From assembly GCA_002224055.1 (NCBI GenBank), contig AZLU01000018.1, positions 29,147-93,146 of the forward strand: DNA of 64,000 bases, written 5' to 3'. Source of the DNA: Pezizomycotina sp. ARF18 (taxonomy: Eukaryota; Ascomycota). Both the position numbers and the translations under genes were made by a program. Under the pieces are notes generated by a model. The model was not told the origin of the DNA. It made no database searches and saw only the letters and a program-made list of their open reading frames with translations. Positions 49,901 through 61,900 of this stretch are shown here, piece by piece (the first letter of the stretch is position 1; every line of letters starts with the position of its first letter).

Positions 49901-51888
49901 CGTCCCCAATTTAGGTCGTAATTAAATTTTTTTTTTTTTTTTAGAGGGTAAGGAGTGGGATGAAACACACAACTATTCATCATCAATTCAGAGCTCTGCA
50001 TGATTAGGCAAACGTTTTTCGTCCATATCGCCAGATTGGTTGTACCAGTAGTCTTTCCTCTTTTGTATGGACCCGCAGATCCTTACACTGTCTTCTGCGA
50101 CGTAGACCCATCATTTGAATCTAAACGCAATCCCGCCACGGCTTCAGACCCTTCGTAATGCTGCATCCAGCACGCGGAACCTTAACGCAAGCTGCCTTTG
50201 CGCCGTTGCCAAATCCTATAAAAAAAGAAAGAAAGAAAGAAAGGAAGAAAGAAAACAGCTTGTGAGTTCATCTTCCGGAGGCCGACTCTTAAGAGGGTTG
50301 ACGTACCGGTGGATTTGACTCGAGCTCCTCTCCATGAAGAGAGTACCGTCTGTATCATCCAGGAAATCCATACCACCCGCACAGTCAAACTCCAAACATT
50401 AGGTGGATACTCAGCGTTGCTGGCCACCCTGATTTCGAGGCCAAAATTAGCAATAAGCGAAACAGGTGAACCCAGAAGCTCCTCGGGCCGCTATCGAGGC
50501 TTCTCTTGACATCTCGTATCCAGAAGCAATAGATGTGAATGTTTGCGTTCATAGCACTAAGTACACCCAGCAGTTAGTTATAATCGAAAGTGTGAGATAA
50601 AAAGGCAGAAAGGTATATTAAAATAGAGGATTCACCTTTCAAGGAGATCAGCGGAGAGCTCATTGTTCCGGAAAGCTGAAGCCCGTCGCAGACTCGAAGT
50701 ACCCGCAGACTTCTTCGCGATAACCCTAAGACATTTTACTTTTAGTATGTGTGCAAATAGCACGGTGGGGAAATACAAACCTGCGCTATTAAGGTACGAA
50801 AAGTCGTTTGGCGAAAGTCGTCGAGTAAATGCCTTATTAGGGGAAAGTTCCGATCCATAAACGCAATTAAATCAGCAGCGCCCCGACGCGAGTGGTTCGT
50901 ACCATTTTTAGGATGGTAATTTATTAAGATGAGATCTATAGAAGAAATGTTGGTTTAAATTGAGTACGAACTTCCTTCGGTCGAAAAAAAATTTTTTGTT
51001 ACGAAACTGGAGTCAGTATGTGTATCTCATGTCCGTCAAAGAACAAAAAAAAAAAAAAAAAAAAACTCGATATTTCGGTTCACAAAGCAATACCAAAGGT
51101 CGTTATGGACCAAGAAATGGTACAAATTGGCACACAATTCATACAAAAGAGAATATGATAGTAACGCCAACCCGAAGAACAAATCCAGATATTGCCATTA
51201 TGAAAACTCAGCAAGACGGTGGGAACCACCAAGGAATACTGAATTTTATCATGGCACAACGAACTTCCTTTGACAAAATCCCTTCAAAGATCAATTAACC
51301 ATCTTAAAGACTGCATTTTTCATTAAATTTCTAAATCGATCAGGGTTTTGTTCATAATATTTGATAACTTAATTAAAAGACAGTACAAATAATAACCAAT
51401 GGATATGCCCGACGCCGACCAAAATTTGATCATGTTTATTGAGCTGGACCACGTGCAAAGAATTGTCCACTAGTCGTAGATCTAGCAGAGAGCCCGCCGA
51501 AGAGATCCACATATGCATACATCCACAAAATCGGTCGCTACGTGACAGATATCTTTCAATGGACGAAGACACTGGATAATCACATCTTCTTTTACGGGTT
51601 CCGACAATCAACTGCGCGGTGAAAGGCTAAAATGCAATTCGGATTCACTCCACCCGTGCTTCACTCCCACTGGATATCAATGAGCTGAAAGCTCCCACGA
51701 TTACTCGTACAATTATCATACTCAATCAGAAAATAAATGTAGAAGAAACCTGAGGATATCTTCATGCCGAGTACCACAGGCGTTAAATGATATCCAGACT
51801 GGTACTAACTCAACGCATAAGAAAATGACTCCCTAGGGCTTCTAGTACGTTATAGATACAAGAACGACAAGAGCGGGCACGTCAACAG
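46933..51888. other. Desert left of the tandem array
   Basis: AT-rich and no recognised gene. A run of 17 T lies near 46971, (GAAA)n at 50224-50258 and a run of 19 T near 49928. Short open frames on the + strand at 50115-50318, 50309-50509 and 50663-50860 are more protein-like than the rest, but match nothing I know. 47.7-51.8 kb may contain very decayed copies of the ~230 bp unit described next (for example a CTCCAATG near 47740), but I could not establish a rhythm there. Confidence 0.45.
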
Positions 51889-52358
51889 CCGTGATATTGA
51901 CAAGGACTTACAAGAGCCAGACGCTTGACGCCCGCGCTCTCACATACTTTACGTTGCGAGGATATCAACACTCGGCTCAAGTCCAACCGAGGATACATTA
52001 TTCCTTCCCCCCCCCCCAGCAGACGAGGAACTTTCGAGAACGAGCCAACACTGATATAAGAGCCAGAACGACATTCAAGCTAAACCAAACACCCATACTA
52101 CGTAATAGAAAGTGACCCCCCCGTGATATTGACAAGGACTTACAAGAGCCAGACGCTTGACGCCCGCGCTCTCACATACTTTACGTCTGCGAGGATTATC
52201 AACACTCGGCTCCAAGTGCCACCGAGGATACATTATTCCTTCCCCCCCCCCCAGCAGACGAGGAACTTTCGAGAACGAGCCAACACTGATATAAGAGCCA
52301 GAACGAACATTCAAGCTAAACCAAAACACCCCATACTACGTAATAGAAAGTGACCCCG
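51889..52358. repeat. Near-identical tandem duplicate of a 232 bp unit
   Basis: Copy A starts at 51889 and copy B at 52121, both with CCGTGATATTGACAAGG, and both end in CATACTACGTAATAGAAAGTGACCCC-type sequence. The two copies agree almost base for base, including an 11-C run. The differences are nearly all single extra bases in copy B. The period equals that of the older array to the right, and both copies contain the same ATACTACG anchor (52095 and 52333). Confidence 0.92.
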
Positions 52359-55300
52359 GAGGCTATTAAATATATCTCATAATCGATCAGAACCAAGGAG
52401 GGCTCATGTAAGAAGGGATGATAAAGACAACTAGTAAATGCGGGAAACTTCGATAAATGGGGAATAATGGTATAAATACTGCTATAAGTACAATAATCCA
52501 CGAAGGAGAAGCGATTGGGTTGCTGCAGGCGTATATCACTAGACGAACAGAAACAAACAGTCATTTCATCTCCTACGATACGATGAGGCCTAATACAGCC
52601 CGTTAGGTAAATATTGGAAGTTTTAGAGAAGATTTAGATCATGTTGCGTATCTAAACTCAAAAATACACGAGGACTTTGGAAAATTGCTTTTATTGTGTT
52701 AAATAGATAAAAAGACAACAATTCATCCTCTGAGGCCTTAAGGCCGCCAGCCACCTTCTAATAACCATGATGTAAAGATTAGAAGACCTACAGAACGAAA
52801 TGGCTAACGTGACATATCCTAATATATCTCAACGTGAGAGAAAAGCCGAAGCCCCCACAATATAATTCGTAGTGCGTTCATCTATCCGCTCAGCGATGAA
52901 GCCTTGTAGACGCCGTTGAACCACTCTCGGCAAACTGCATAAAATTTAGTAAGAATCTGTTTACCCTCGAGCAAACAAACTGTATCATCACCGAACTCGT
53001 CAGCTATTATATAACAACTACGCGAGATTTAAATGCATGGTATACAATACCTTCGATGGGAGAAGAACCATACATAACAATAGAGTCACTATTCCTTCTA
53101 GCCACCGGCTTACGTGGTTAAAAAGCCGTGTGTACACGCCATCGAACGACACTGAGCCCAGTACGTCATAAAAATAAATAAAGGTATTTTCGTATCAGCG
53201 GGTACCAACGTATATCAACGGTCGGCCTTGTCAGGAGCGATATCGTAATCCACCCGGGGTCGCCTAGAGGACATACTATGCTTCCAATGGAACGAAGGAG
53301 GCTATGAAAAGATAATAGCTTTACTAATATTTCTCGATATACCGGAAATGGGCGCTGCGTATGCGCTGTTGAATATAGGATGACGCTTTGACCGGGAATT
53401 TTGTAAAATAACAAAGCCATTTTCCGTAGTAGTCTCCGGTCGAAGCATATCAACATTGAAGTCTTTATTTGCGATATAGTTGACTCCACGCGACTACGAT
53501 AGATACTACACCTCCAACGGAAGAAAGGGGGTTGGAAAGGGGTAGTAGAGAGCCACTCCAGAACGATAAAGCGTGTAGGCGCCGTTGAAAGGTTGTTCCG
53601 CCAGTCGAATAAAATCTAGTAAAAGTACTTCCAGCCGCTTCCCCGGCCAAATATATCAATCGTACAATCGATTAGATGTTATATTGCAATAACTCCAGAT
53701 CACCTTCTATGGCATACTATTCCTCTAAATGGCCAAAAAGGGACAAAACGGAAAATATAGAAATGTCTTCCATCCGATGCCCTATGACGATACAAAGTAA
53801 AAGAGCCGTGTACCCGTTGGAAGGAAGCGAGATCAATCCAAAGTTCATCAAGCTCAACAAATGGATTTTCCGTAGTTGCTAACACGAAGGAGGAAGAGTA
53901 AATCATTAACAGTCTCAAAATTTTCGTAAAGCGGGAATATTATAACTACACTGGATTACTCTGCGCAACATCATACTCCGCCTTTAAAAGGGACAAAAGA
54001 AGAGAAAAATCGAGAGGAATATTTCTATTCGGAAAGAGAGTAAGGTCTTTGATTCGCATGGCGATCAGATTTCGTTAGTGCTCGTTGAAAGAAGTTCTCT
54101 CGTCGCAGCATGGTTTAAAAGTCAATAAAACCATTTCCCGTAGATCAACGGCGGGACCCCTAGGTTACGATATCACAACTACAGGTAAGCTCACACAATT
54201 ATACCGCACCCCCAGTAGAATGAAAGCGAGATATGAAAGGAGAACGGCCTCATCACGTGCCCGGCCATAAAACGGAGCAGGACTCTACTGAATGACTTAA
54301 GATCTAGCAACTTATAAAACTTAGCAGATTTAAATATTTTTTTTACAGATGGCGGCGCCCAGGATATCCAATGAGTTTAAGACCTCCTCGGGTGCCATAT
54401 CATAAACAGATTCAATTTCAGGGCCTGCAACAATCCTGTTAAGTAGCCGTTGAAAGACATTCTGACATCTCGAGAATGATAGGAGATTAGTTAAAAAAAA
54501 AGATGCAACCCCCCCCCCCCCAACGCAGTGAGAACACGTGCTCGCGATACCACGAACCCAATCATTACGTACGATATTAATTACAGCTTCACGAACTTCA
54601 CTTTCAGGACACAGTACTATGGCTTTAAAAGAAAATAAAAGAGAAAAAAGAACAGAAAATGAGGATAGCATTTCATATTCACACATCGCGATAAAGCTAT
54701 AGTAATCTCTATTGAATGACACTCGATCAAACACAGCAAGACATAACTTTGTGGGAAAGGTATTTTCCAGTCGATTACCCGAGCTATATTGACGTTGAAA
54801 GTGACCACCGCCACGAAGGTATACTCCGCCTCCAAACGCAAGACGGAACTAAAAAAAAAAAAAAAAAAGTGCTGTCGCTATTCCTGGTTTCGATAAAGTC
54901 GTGTAGACGTCACGTAGATGAAAACTCTACCGAGCATCAACGCCCTTAAAATTCCGTAAAGACACCTGTAGGTAGAACGATCATATCACGGTTAAACCAC
55001 CAATAATGATATCACAAAAACTGCACTGTATCAGTTATAACGCATACTACGCCTCCCAAACGCAAGAACAGGAGACGAAAAGGAAGATAGTAAGGTATTG
55101 GATCACGAGGTCCATAGCGTCACTTTGGCGTCATTAAAAAAAAAAAAAAAAAAAAAAAAAAGGAAGCACAATGATCCCCTCCACGATGATAAAAAAAATA
55201 CTAAGACCCCACTTTGCCCTCAAAACAGACTATAAGATAATCGAGCGGATCTTGTGCTATATCATGGTGTGACTACCAAGGAGTTATACTACGCCTCTCA

Positions 55301-57150
55301 AAAGGCAAGTCGAAACCAGAAAGACAGGGGGCATCGCTTTCTCAACAATAAAGCCACGCAGCCGTCGTTTAAGAAGCTCAGTCCTGACTTGATAAAAAAA
55401 CCAGTAAAGAATTTCCCCCCCGTCTAACAAAGTATTCGCCGTCGAGCTCGTCCGACGCTCTACCACACCGCCTAGCGACGAAGGATGCTTCGTCTCCTAA
55501 AAGAAAGAATGGAGACGAGAAAATGTAGTAAGGTCATCATCCCTGCATGGATAAAGAGTGTTTTAGGTGCTGCTGAAGTACAGCTCGTATCCGCGTAAAA
55601 CGTAGCCAAAGCATTTTCCGCTTGTTGTAAAACACTCCGTCGACATCGAATGTTTCCGTGTTAGAAATATTTAGCAAAGAGTATTTTCCGCAGTTGCCGC
55701 GCGGCACACCAAGGTACACGAGTGGTCTCAAATCTCAGGTCTCAGGATCGCAGTTAAAATAATTCCGGTAGTATGCCGGAATTATTTTAAACTGCGATGC
55801 TGATTGAGTGTGGTCTTTTTTTTTTGTGTGTGTTTGTTTCAAGTAGCGAAGGAGCGGTCTCGGATCCTACGAATAACAAAAGAAAAAAAAAAAATCCCTC
55901 GGCGCGTAATGTTTACGGTCTCCTATTGCTGGATTGCAGTAACTGGTCAGGATAATGTTTTTGGCGTGGACAGCACACCGTACTAGTAGAAACTGCGCGA
56001 GCAAGCACGTATGTACGGTTAGGGACTCGCCAACAAGCATGATTTCGCGTGGTAGCATATCTTTGCGTCTGCTGCGAGATGACAACGGCCGACCACCAAT
56101 GAAGGAGTCATAATACGCCTCCAATGCAAGAATTGAAGAACCGAAAAGGATACAAACTTCACCCGCCGCGGCGATAAAAGCTCTGTACCCGCTCTCCAAA
56201 GACCTCCGCAGCGTCGAAGGGAAGTCGATCATGGATATTTTTCAGCTCGCACACCTCCACACATCAAGGTATACCGACTATCGAAGTCCTTGCATGGTCA
56301 CGATAATGTTATAAACTACACAGTCGCCGCTTTAAGGTATACTTCGCCTCCAATAGGGAAGAAGCGGTCAATATAATAGAGACATTCATCCATTCTTCTG
56401 CCGGACAGAATATAAAAACTCGTCAAAAAAAAAAAAAAAAAATTGCCGGGCGTAATAACATGATGTAATAATATTCCCTATGTTAGCTACGTACGATACA
56501 CCAACAGGACAAACACAGAAGCGATATCACGAAGTACACAGACCACCACCTACGGACACTACGCCTCCAATGAAAAGACAACATCGAAAAAGTCTATACC
56601 ACGTCTCCTCATTGTCCGTGCGGATAAACCTGTATACGCGCTGCTGAATCGAAAGACGATCAGACGTCTCGGCCGTTCGTATAAGAAATTTAGCAAACCA
56701 TTTTTTCTTTCACTTCCCAAGGAAGCGGAAGTTATATCAACGATTGAACTCGAAACCGTGATATCACGACACGATTGTCAGGGCACACATACTACGTTTT
56801 TAACGCAAGAATAAGATACTACGCCCTCCAATGGAAAGAACTATAAAGATAGTAGGTTCGTTCTTCGTCGCAATGATAAAGTCGTAGTATGGGCTGTTGA
56901 AAATCATTGACGGCCAGATCCCAGTGCAGGATATAAATAAGTAGAAAAAAGGTATTTTATCCGTCGCGAGACCGGAGAGCAAGAAGGCATATCCACGGAA
57001 AAAATCAGAAGCCGTCGATATTCACACCCCCAAACCAAAGAGGATGCCATACTACGCCTCCAATGTCAGGAAGAAAATAAAGGCGATAACATCGTTTATC
57101 ATTCCCTGTTCCGCACCCGTTATAAAGGTCGTGCACATGCCTTCAAAAAG
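52095..57150. repeat. Degenerate tandem array with a period of about 230 bp
   Basis: An anchor resembling ATACTACGCCTCCAATG recurs at about 53041, 53273, 53503, 53714, 53973, 54200, 54613, 54821, 55044, 55286, 55482, 56111, 56339, 56558, 56816 and 57049. Most gaps are 208-259 bp; the larger gaps are about two or three units. Two further blocks keep their place in the unit: GTAGACGCCGTTGAA (for example 52911, 53578, 54432) about 70-100 bp after the anchor, and ATTTTCCGTAGT (53421, 53867, 55688) further on. At least 16 units of an old satellite-like array, strongly diverged, with scattered homopolymer runs inside. No open frame spans it. Confidence 0.8.
55747..55798. repeat. Inverted repeat / hairpin inside the array
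   Basis: Left arm 55747-55768 (ATCGCAGTTAAAATAATTCCGG), right arm 55776-55798, with a 7 nt loop. The arms are complementary but for one extra A on the right. It lies where the ~230 bp rhythm of the array is interrupted (no anchor between about 55482 and 56111), next to short CTCA-type direct repeats. Confidence 0.9.
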
Positions 57151-57863
57151 AGAATAATTTCATATCATAAAGTTAGCAAAAGGGCTTCCCTTCCAATACT
57201 TATATATAGGACATCTACGACGAAACGTCCGGCAGTGATATACGAATACTCACCGCAAAGTCCCGGAGCATGCTGTGCTCAAGCTTGGAGATGCTAATTA
57301 GATTTTTTTTTTTTTTTTAGTTTTGTTTTTTTGGTTCATCTCAAAGGAATATATCAAATCCAGACGGTCCACTTGCATAAAAGAATGCACCAAAGAAAGA
57401 ACTATACTTAGTCCATCTTTGTTTCGTAAATTAAAAAACCGTCCTATATAATCATTACTAGCAGAATTCTTGAGAAATAATATATACGTAGTTACAAAAA
57501 TGAATTGCACGAAAACACTGAAAACAAAGAAAAAAAAAGCATCACGCTAACTACCGAAAAAAATTTTTTTTTTGTATTTTAACAAAAAGTAAAACCCAAC
57601 CTATTTATTTATATAAGGAAACTGGAAAGAGAAGCAAGAAATTATAATTGAATGGGAAAAGTAGTTAAAAGAACGAAGAATGGTGAGAATAGTAGGAGGA
57701 AAGTAAAAAACAGCCGTTAAAAAAGGGGGAATCGATTATGAAAAACCTCGATCATTACAAGTTTAAAAAAAAAAAATACTATCCGTTTTTTTCCTTGCTT
57801 TTCGTTTCGTTTTTTTGTATTTCCCAATCCAATAAAAATAATAAGAACCCAAACATTCCATTT
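57151..57863. other. AT-rich flank
   Basis: Between the array and the next gene: T and A runs (57303-57320, 57562-57572), no gene seen. Probably holds the 3' end of the minus-strand gene that follows. Confidence 0.5.
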
Positions 57864-58985
57864 TTATTTCTTATCTTTAAACGGGTGACTCGTCGGCGCG
57901 TTCTCCTCCGTCGCGCTGATCGGGTGGCTCCTGCTCGCCGCGCCAAGGTCGCCGCTGCCGTGCCTCCTGAGCGCCTGCGTCAGCGTCTCGACCGTGAGCT
58001 CCGAGTGCACGACGCCGGCGGGCTCTTCGCCTTACCCCCGTCCAGCGCTACCCTCTCCGAGCAACCCCGGCGGCGGGCTACCCGTACTCGACCGACGCTC
58101 CTGATCGGGCTGGGCGTCCTGTGGTGCATCGCAGCCGCAATCTGCGCCGCCGCAACGGCGGGATTGACACCGCTGACGGGGTGTGTAGGCGGGGAATGCG
58201 CCTGCCTCGGTGGCGAATTCGACCCCAATTCCGACGCCTCGGCCTGCTCCGCGTGCACGACGTCGGCAAACGAGATAAAGCTGAGCCGCCGCTTCTCCGC
58301 GTCCGTGTACTCCTGACTGTTATCCTCGACTGCCGATCCCGTAGGCGGGGTAACGACGCTGGCGCCGAGGTGGGGGTATCCTCGCTCATGGGGCTCGCGT
58401 AGTCGCTTCCGAGCGCGGGCTCGTGCGTCGTCGTGGACACGATTTCGACGAAGTCCGGGTTGACGTTCGGTGTCGGTTAGGCGAGCGAGGTGGCTTCGAG
58501 GACGGGCGGGATGTAGTTTCCGTCTGGATATGCGCGGGATAGCCGGGCTTGCGGGAGGGGGCAGGCTGGGTCGCTGGACGTTGCGCTCGAAGATCTGCGA
58601 TTCGTCGAGCTGGGCGGAGAGCTTCGGCGAGGAACCGACGAGCGGGTGCGGTGCGCGACGGCCGCGCGGCGGGAGGAACCGCGGACGAGCGGCCGGGGAA
58701 TATCGGGAAACGGGACTGATCGTTCCGCCGAGCCTCCTCGTCCGGGAGTCCGATGCGGCGGAAGTGGTCGTGATGGGTGGGATGTTGGAGTCGGGAATTA
58801 TGGCGGCTGCGGCGGCTAGCTTCGCGCGGTCAGGGCGTCGGGGAGGACAGGTTGTTTGCCGTTGTAATTTCGGGGCTGCCTGCCTTGCCGAGGCCGAGGA
58901 GCTTCTTCTTCGGCGATGAAACACCCGCCGGCCGCAAAGTCGGTATCCGCTCCGTTCTCATTTCAGGGGCAGCAGCTGCGCTCAT
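57864..58985 (-). CDS. Disordered fungal protein with FADVVHAEQ and TLTQALRR motifs
   Basis: A filamentous-fungal protein family of unknown function, Ser/Pro-rich over most of its length. The start is taken at the ATG at 58985 (MSAAAAPEMRTERIPTL), followed by SPKKKLLGLGKAGSPE; a downstream ATG at 58924 lies in another frame. Then come IIPDSNIPPITTTSAAS, SQIFERNVQ (a family block, usually FFERSVQ), THEPALGSDYASPMSEDTP, DAEKRRLSFISFADVVHAEQ and the C-terminal SELTVETLTQALRRHGSGDLG, a strong family signature. The stop at 57864 follows HPFKDKK. About 374 codons. Four to five frame switches. It is much more GC-rich than its surroundings. The family is recognised from memory of orthologues; no enzymatic motif is present, so it is probably a scaffold or regulatory protein (inference). 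Confidence 0.75.
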
Positions 58986-61900
58986 CTTTTATCTTTCTCT
59001 TTCATTAAAAGTTCTTCTCTCGTAGAGGTCGAACCTCTAAGCAGCCTCCCACTTGTTCTTTTACCCTTTGTTTTGTTGCCTTGAAACCGAAGCTATGTTA
59101 TCCCCTGGTTCGCTTTTCCCCGCTTTTCTGAAAGGCTAGTACGAAGCGACACGAACTCGAGAAAATTTGAGGGGATTGAGTTTTATGTAGGAACGACAAA
59201 AGAAACGGAAGCCTTTGAGAAGCAACTCCAAGTTAGTATATATAGCACTCTTCTTCGATAATAGTTGTTTGTGTCCTGCTCTTCCGTTGCTATGTTGAAC
59301 AGAAAATGCAAGAGAATGTGAACTCGGGAAAAGGAATAAGTAATGAGGCGACCTCAGCGAACAACGCCTGCTTTTTTGTTGCTCTCGGGAATTCTCGAGT
59401 TCTGCGCTTCCTTGACCAAATATTCACAGCAAAATAACTAAGAAAAGAGACCTTTCGTACCTGTTCTGGAAACTTCCCTTGTTCCTTGTTTAAGTGAGAA
59501 GTAAAAGTACTAGTAGTATTCCTTTGCCCGAGTAACCAAACAATAAAAAGAACCAGGTTTCTTATTTGTCGAGCGAAAAGAAGAGAAAATATCGAAAGGA
59601 TCTTCCCTTCGTGTTGTAAACAGACGTAATACTTTCTCAAGGCTTAAAATGAGGAACGAAATAAAGGTGCAGATCAAATTCCTTCTTGATAAAAAAAAAT
59701 CCCTTTTTAATAAGGATATATGCTTCCCAATAAAAAAATGTCCAAATGACCTCAAGTCAAGAGAAAATTTTTGATGACTTGTTCTTCCTATTGCGTTTCG
59801 CGGTCGGCGCCCTTCGTACGTAGTAGCTGTTGTGATGCACTCTTTCTTTCTTTTTTTTTTTGTTGACTTTCCTGGAAGGAAGAACAAGGTATAGATGTTT
59901 TTAAAAAAAAAAAAAAAAGTCAAGAGACCAAATGTCGCCGTAGTAATGCACTATATCTGCCAGTGTGTATTTTTTTTTTCCCTTATCGATTGACTGCCGC
60001 TTTCAGTTAGCTAACTGCTAGTTTCATGCATACGATAGCAAGTAGCAAGAGAGTGGGAGGGATTTGGATGCCGTTCAAGGATAAGTCTAGCGGGCGATAG
60101 TACTAATACTGGCGTGACAAAAAGAGTGCACGAGCGGTCTGGAGCGGGACAAGGCAGTATGGAGCTTTCCAGCAGCCAATCTTTTACCTACTTTTTTTGC
60201 CCGCAGATGCCAGATGCGCAGAAAAGAAGAAAAAAGGCGTTTTTTCTTCTATTATGAACAAGGGGGGCTTTTATCGGAGGTGGAGAAAAGAATAGTAGTA
60301 TTTTTGGAACGCGCAAGACGCAAAAAGGAGCAAACGGCTGGTCCGTGGGTTAAAAGACGTAGTAAGACCCTTTTTTTTTTTTTTTTTTTTCAGTATGAGA
60401 GATATATGCAGGTAAGAAGGTGAGGCGATGTAATAATAAGGCAGTAGTGGTAAGAAGTGTTCTACAGGACGGAAATTACGAAAATGAAATATACTAAGTT
60501 GAGAAGTTATAAGTCGGAGTTGGATTTTGAAGTAAAGAGAAACAGAAGAAGGAACAGGGAAGGGGAAGATTAAAGATATATAAATAAAATAATATAAATA
60601 AATATAAATAATTAATATAATATAAATAAATATAAATAAAAAAAAAGGGTAAACAAATTGCAAGTATTTTGTTGTTGCCGGCGAGGAAGATCTTGTCCGG
60701 TCCTCTGCTGTTTTGGTGTGATGGCACGACGGTTATGACGTTTCCCAACGTATCAAGAGGCCAAAAAAAAAAAAAAAAAAAAAAAACATTTTATACAGTA
60801 TTATGCAGTACGGATAGACAACCAGCAATAAAAAACAGATGGAACTTTACCGTAGCAGAGAGTCTGGGAAAGTATAAAAAAATGCACGAATCACAAGCCA
60901 GCTCCAGCTCCACTGCGCGAGTGCCTTATCTTTCCCTCCAAAGTCAATGTAATAACCAAATACACAACTGACGGCAAAGTAATGTGGTAGCTATAGAGGC
61001 TTGTTAATTTGTAGATGTAAAAAAAATTTTAAAGATCAAGAAAAGCAGGGGCAGACAGAGGAGGCGGGGGGAATAAGGGTCTAATATAAAAAAAAACAGT
61101 TCCTACATATAACCGTCCTAATCCTTTCTAATAATATAAGCAACATAAGACTTACGCGACGATCTCCTTTCTCGCTCTATCTGAACGAAACGAAAACGGG
61201 GAAATTTTAGATTGAAAACTGTAGGCTACCAGTGTACCAGGTAATGAATGTGGGGGGAGAAAAAGGAGCAGCGTTAGAAAGGAAGAAGTATCTCCGCGAT
61301 GGCGATAGTGGGGTACCTTATAAAGCTCTATTATATCTTTGTTCGTTCACGACATACGAATTTTTGCTCCCCTCCTTCGGGTTCTTATCCTTTGTATTGT
61401 TTCTCACTTTCTCACTTTCTTTGCGGCTGGGAAATAATAATATATCACGTAGGGTCTGTGCAAAACCCTCTTTAGACGAACTACAAACGCTCTGGTCTTA
61501 TCTTTGATTGAACGGTGCTTCGGTGCTTAAGCTTCGTTAAACAGGTCCCTCATGGTCAAATGGTCTAACATGAAACACGACCGTTCCTTTCGTGGCATCA
61601 CTTTCTCCCTTCTTCCTTTTGCGATCGTTAAATACTAGTGGACGAAAACGAATCGAGCGCCGGCGCTCGATAGTACCTCAAAATTTTGGGACGAAAGTTG
61701 CCAAAAGCTGCCTTGAAAAAGTTGCATTTTTGTCCACCGGAAAAATCCCAGGAAAAGATTACAGGCACCGCCGAATGTATGGTCACATGCGGGCTTTGTT
61801 GGGGCTACGGGTCCCTGGGCGTTAAAGATGCTCCTGCTATTCCATGGGTTGAAATACTGTTACTCTTTGTCGGAGGAGCCGCACAAAAATGTCGTATATC

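Noticed and set aside
50224-50258. GAAA repeat that might be a CRISPR-like or regulatory repeat
   Set aside because: A plain tetranucleotide microsatellite with no spacers.
30300-57150. Possible LTR elements, transposons or virus-like copies in the deserts
   Set aside because: I found no reverse transcriptase, integrase, transposase or capsid motif and no paired long terminal repeats. Very old, unrecognisable copies cannot be excluded.
57738-58316. 192-codon + strand open frame
   Set aside because: Antisense shadow of the minus-strand disordered protein, which has strong family motifs on the other strand.
61545-61600. TCATGGTCAAATGGTCTAACATG resembling the 5' half of a tRNA
   Set aside because: No anticodon stem or T-arm follows and the acceptor stem cannot be closed; at best a chance match.
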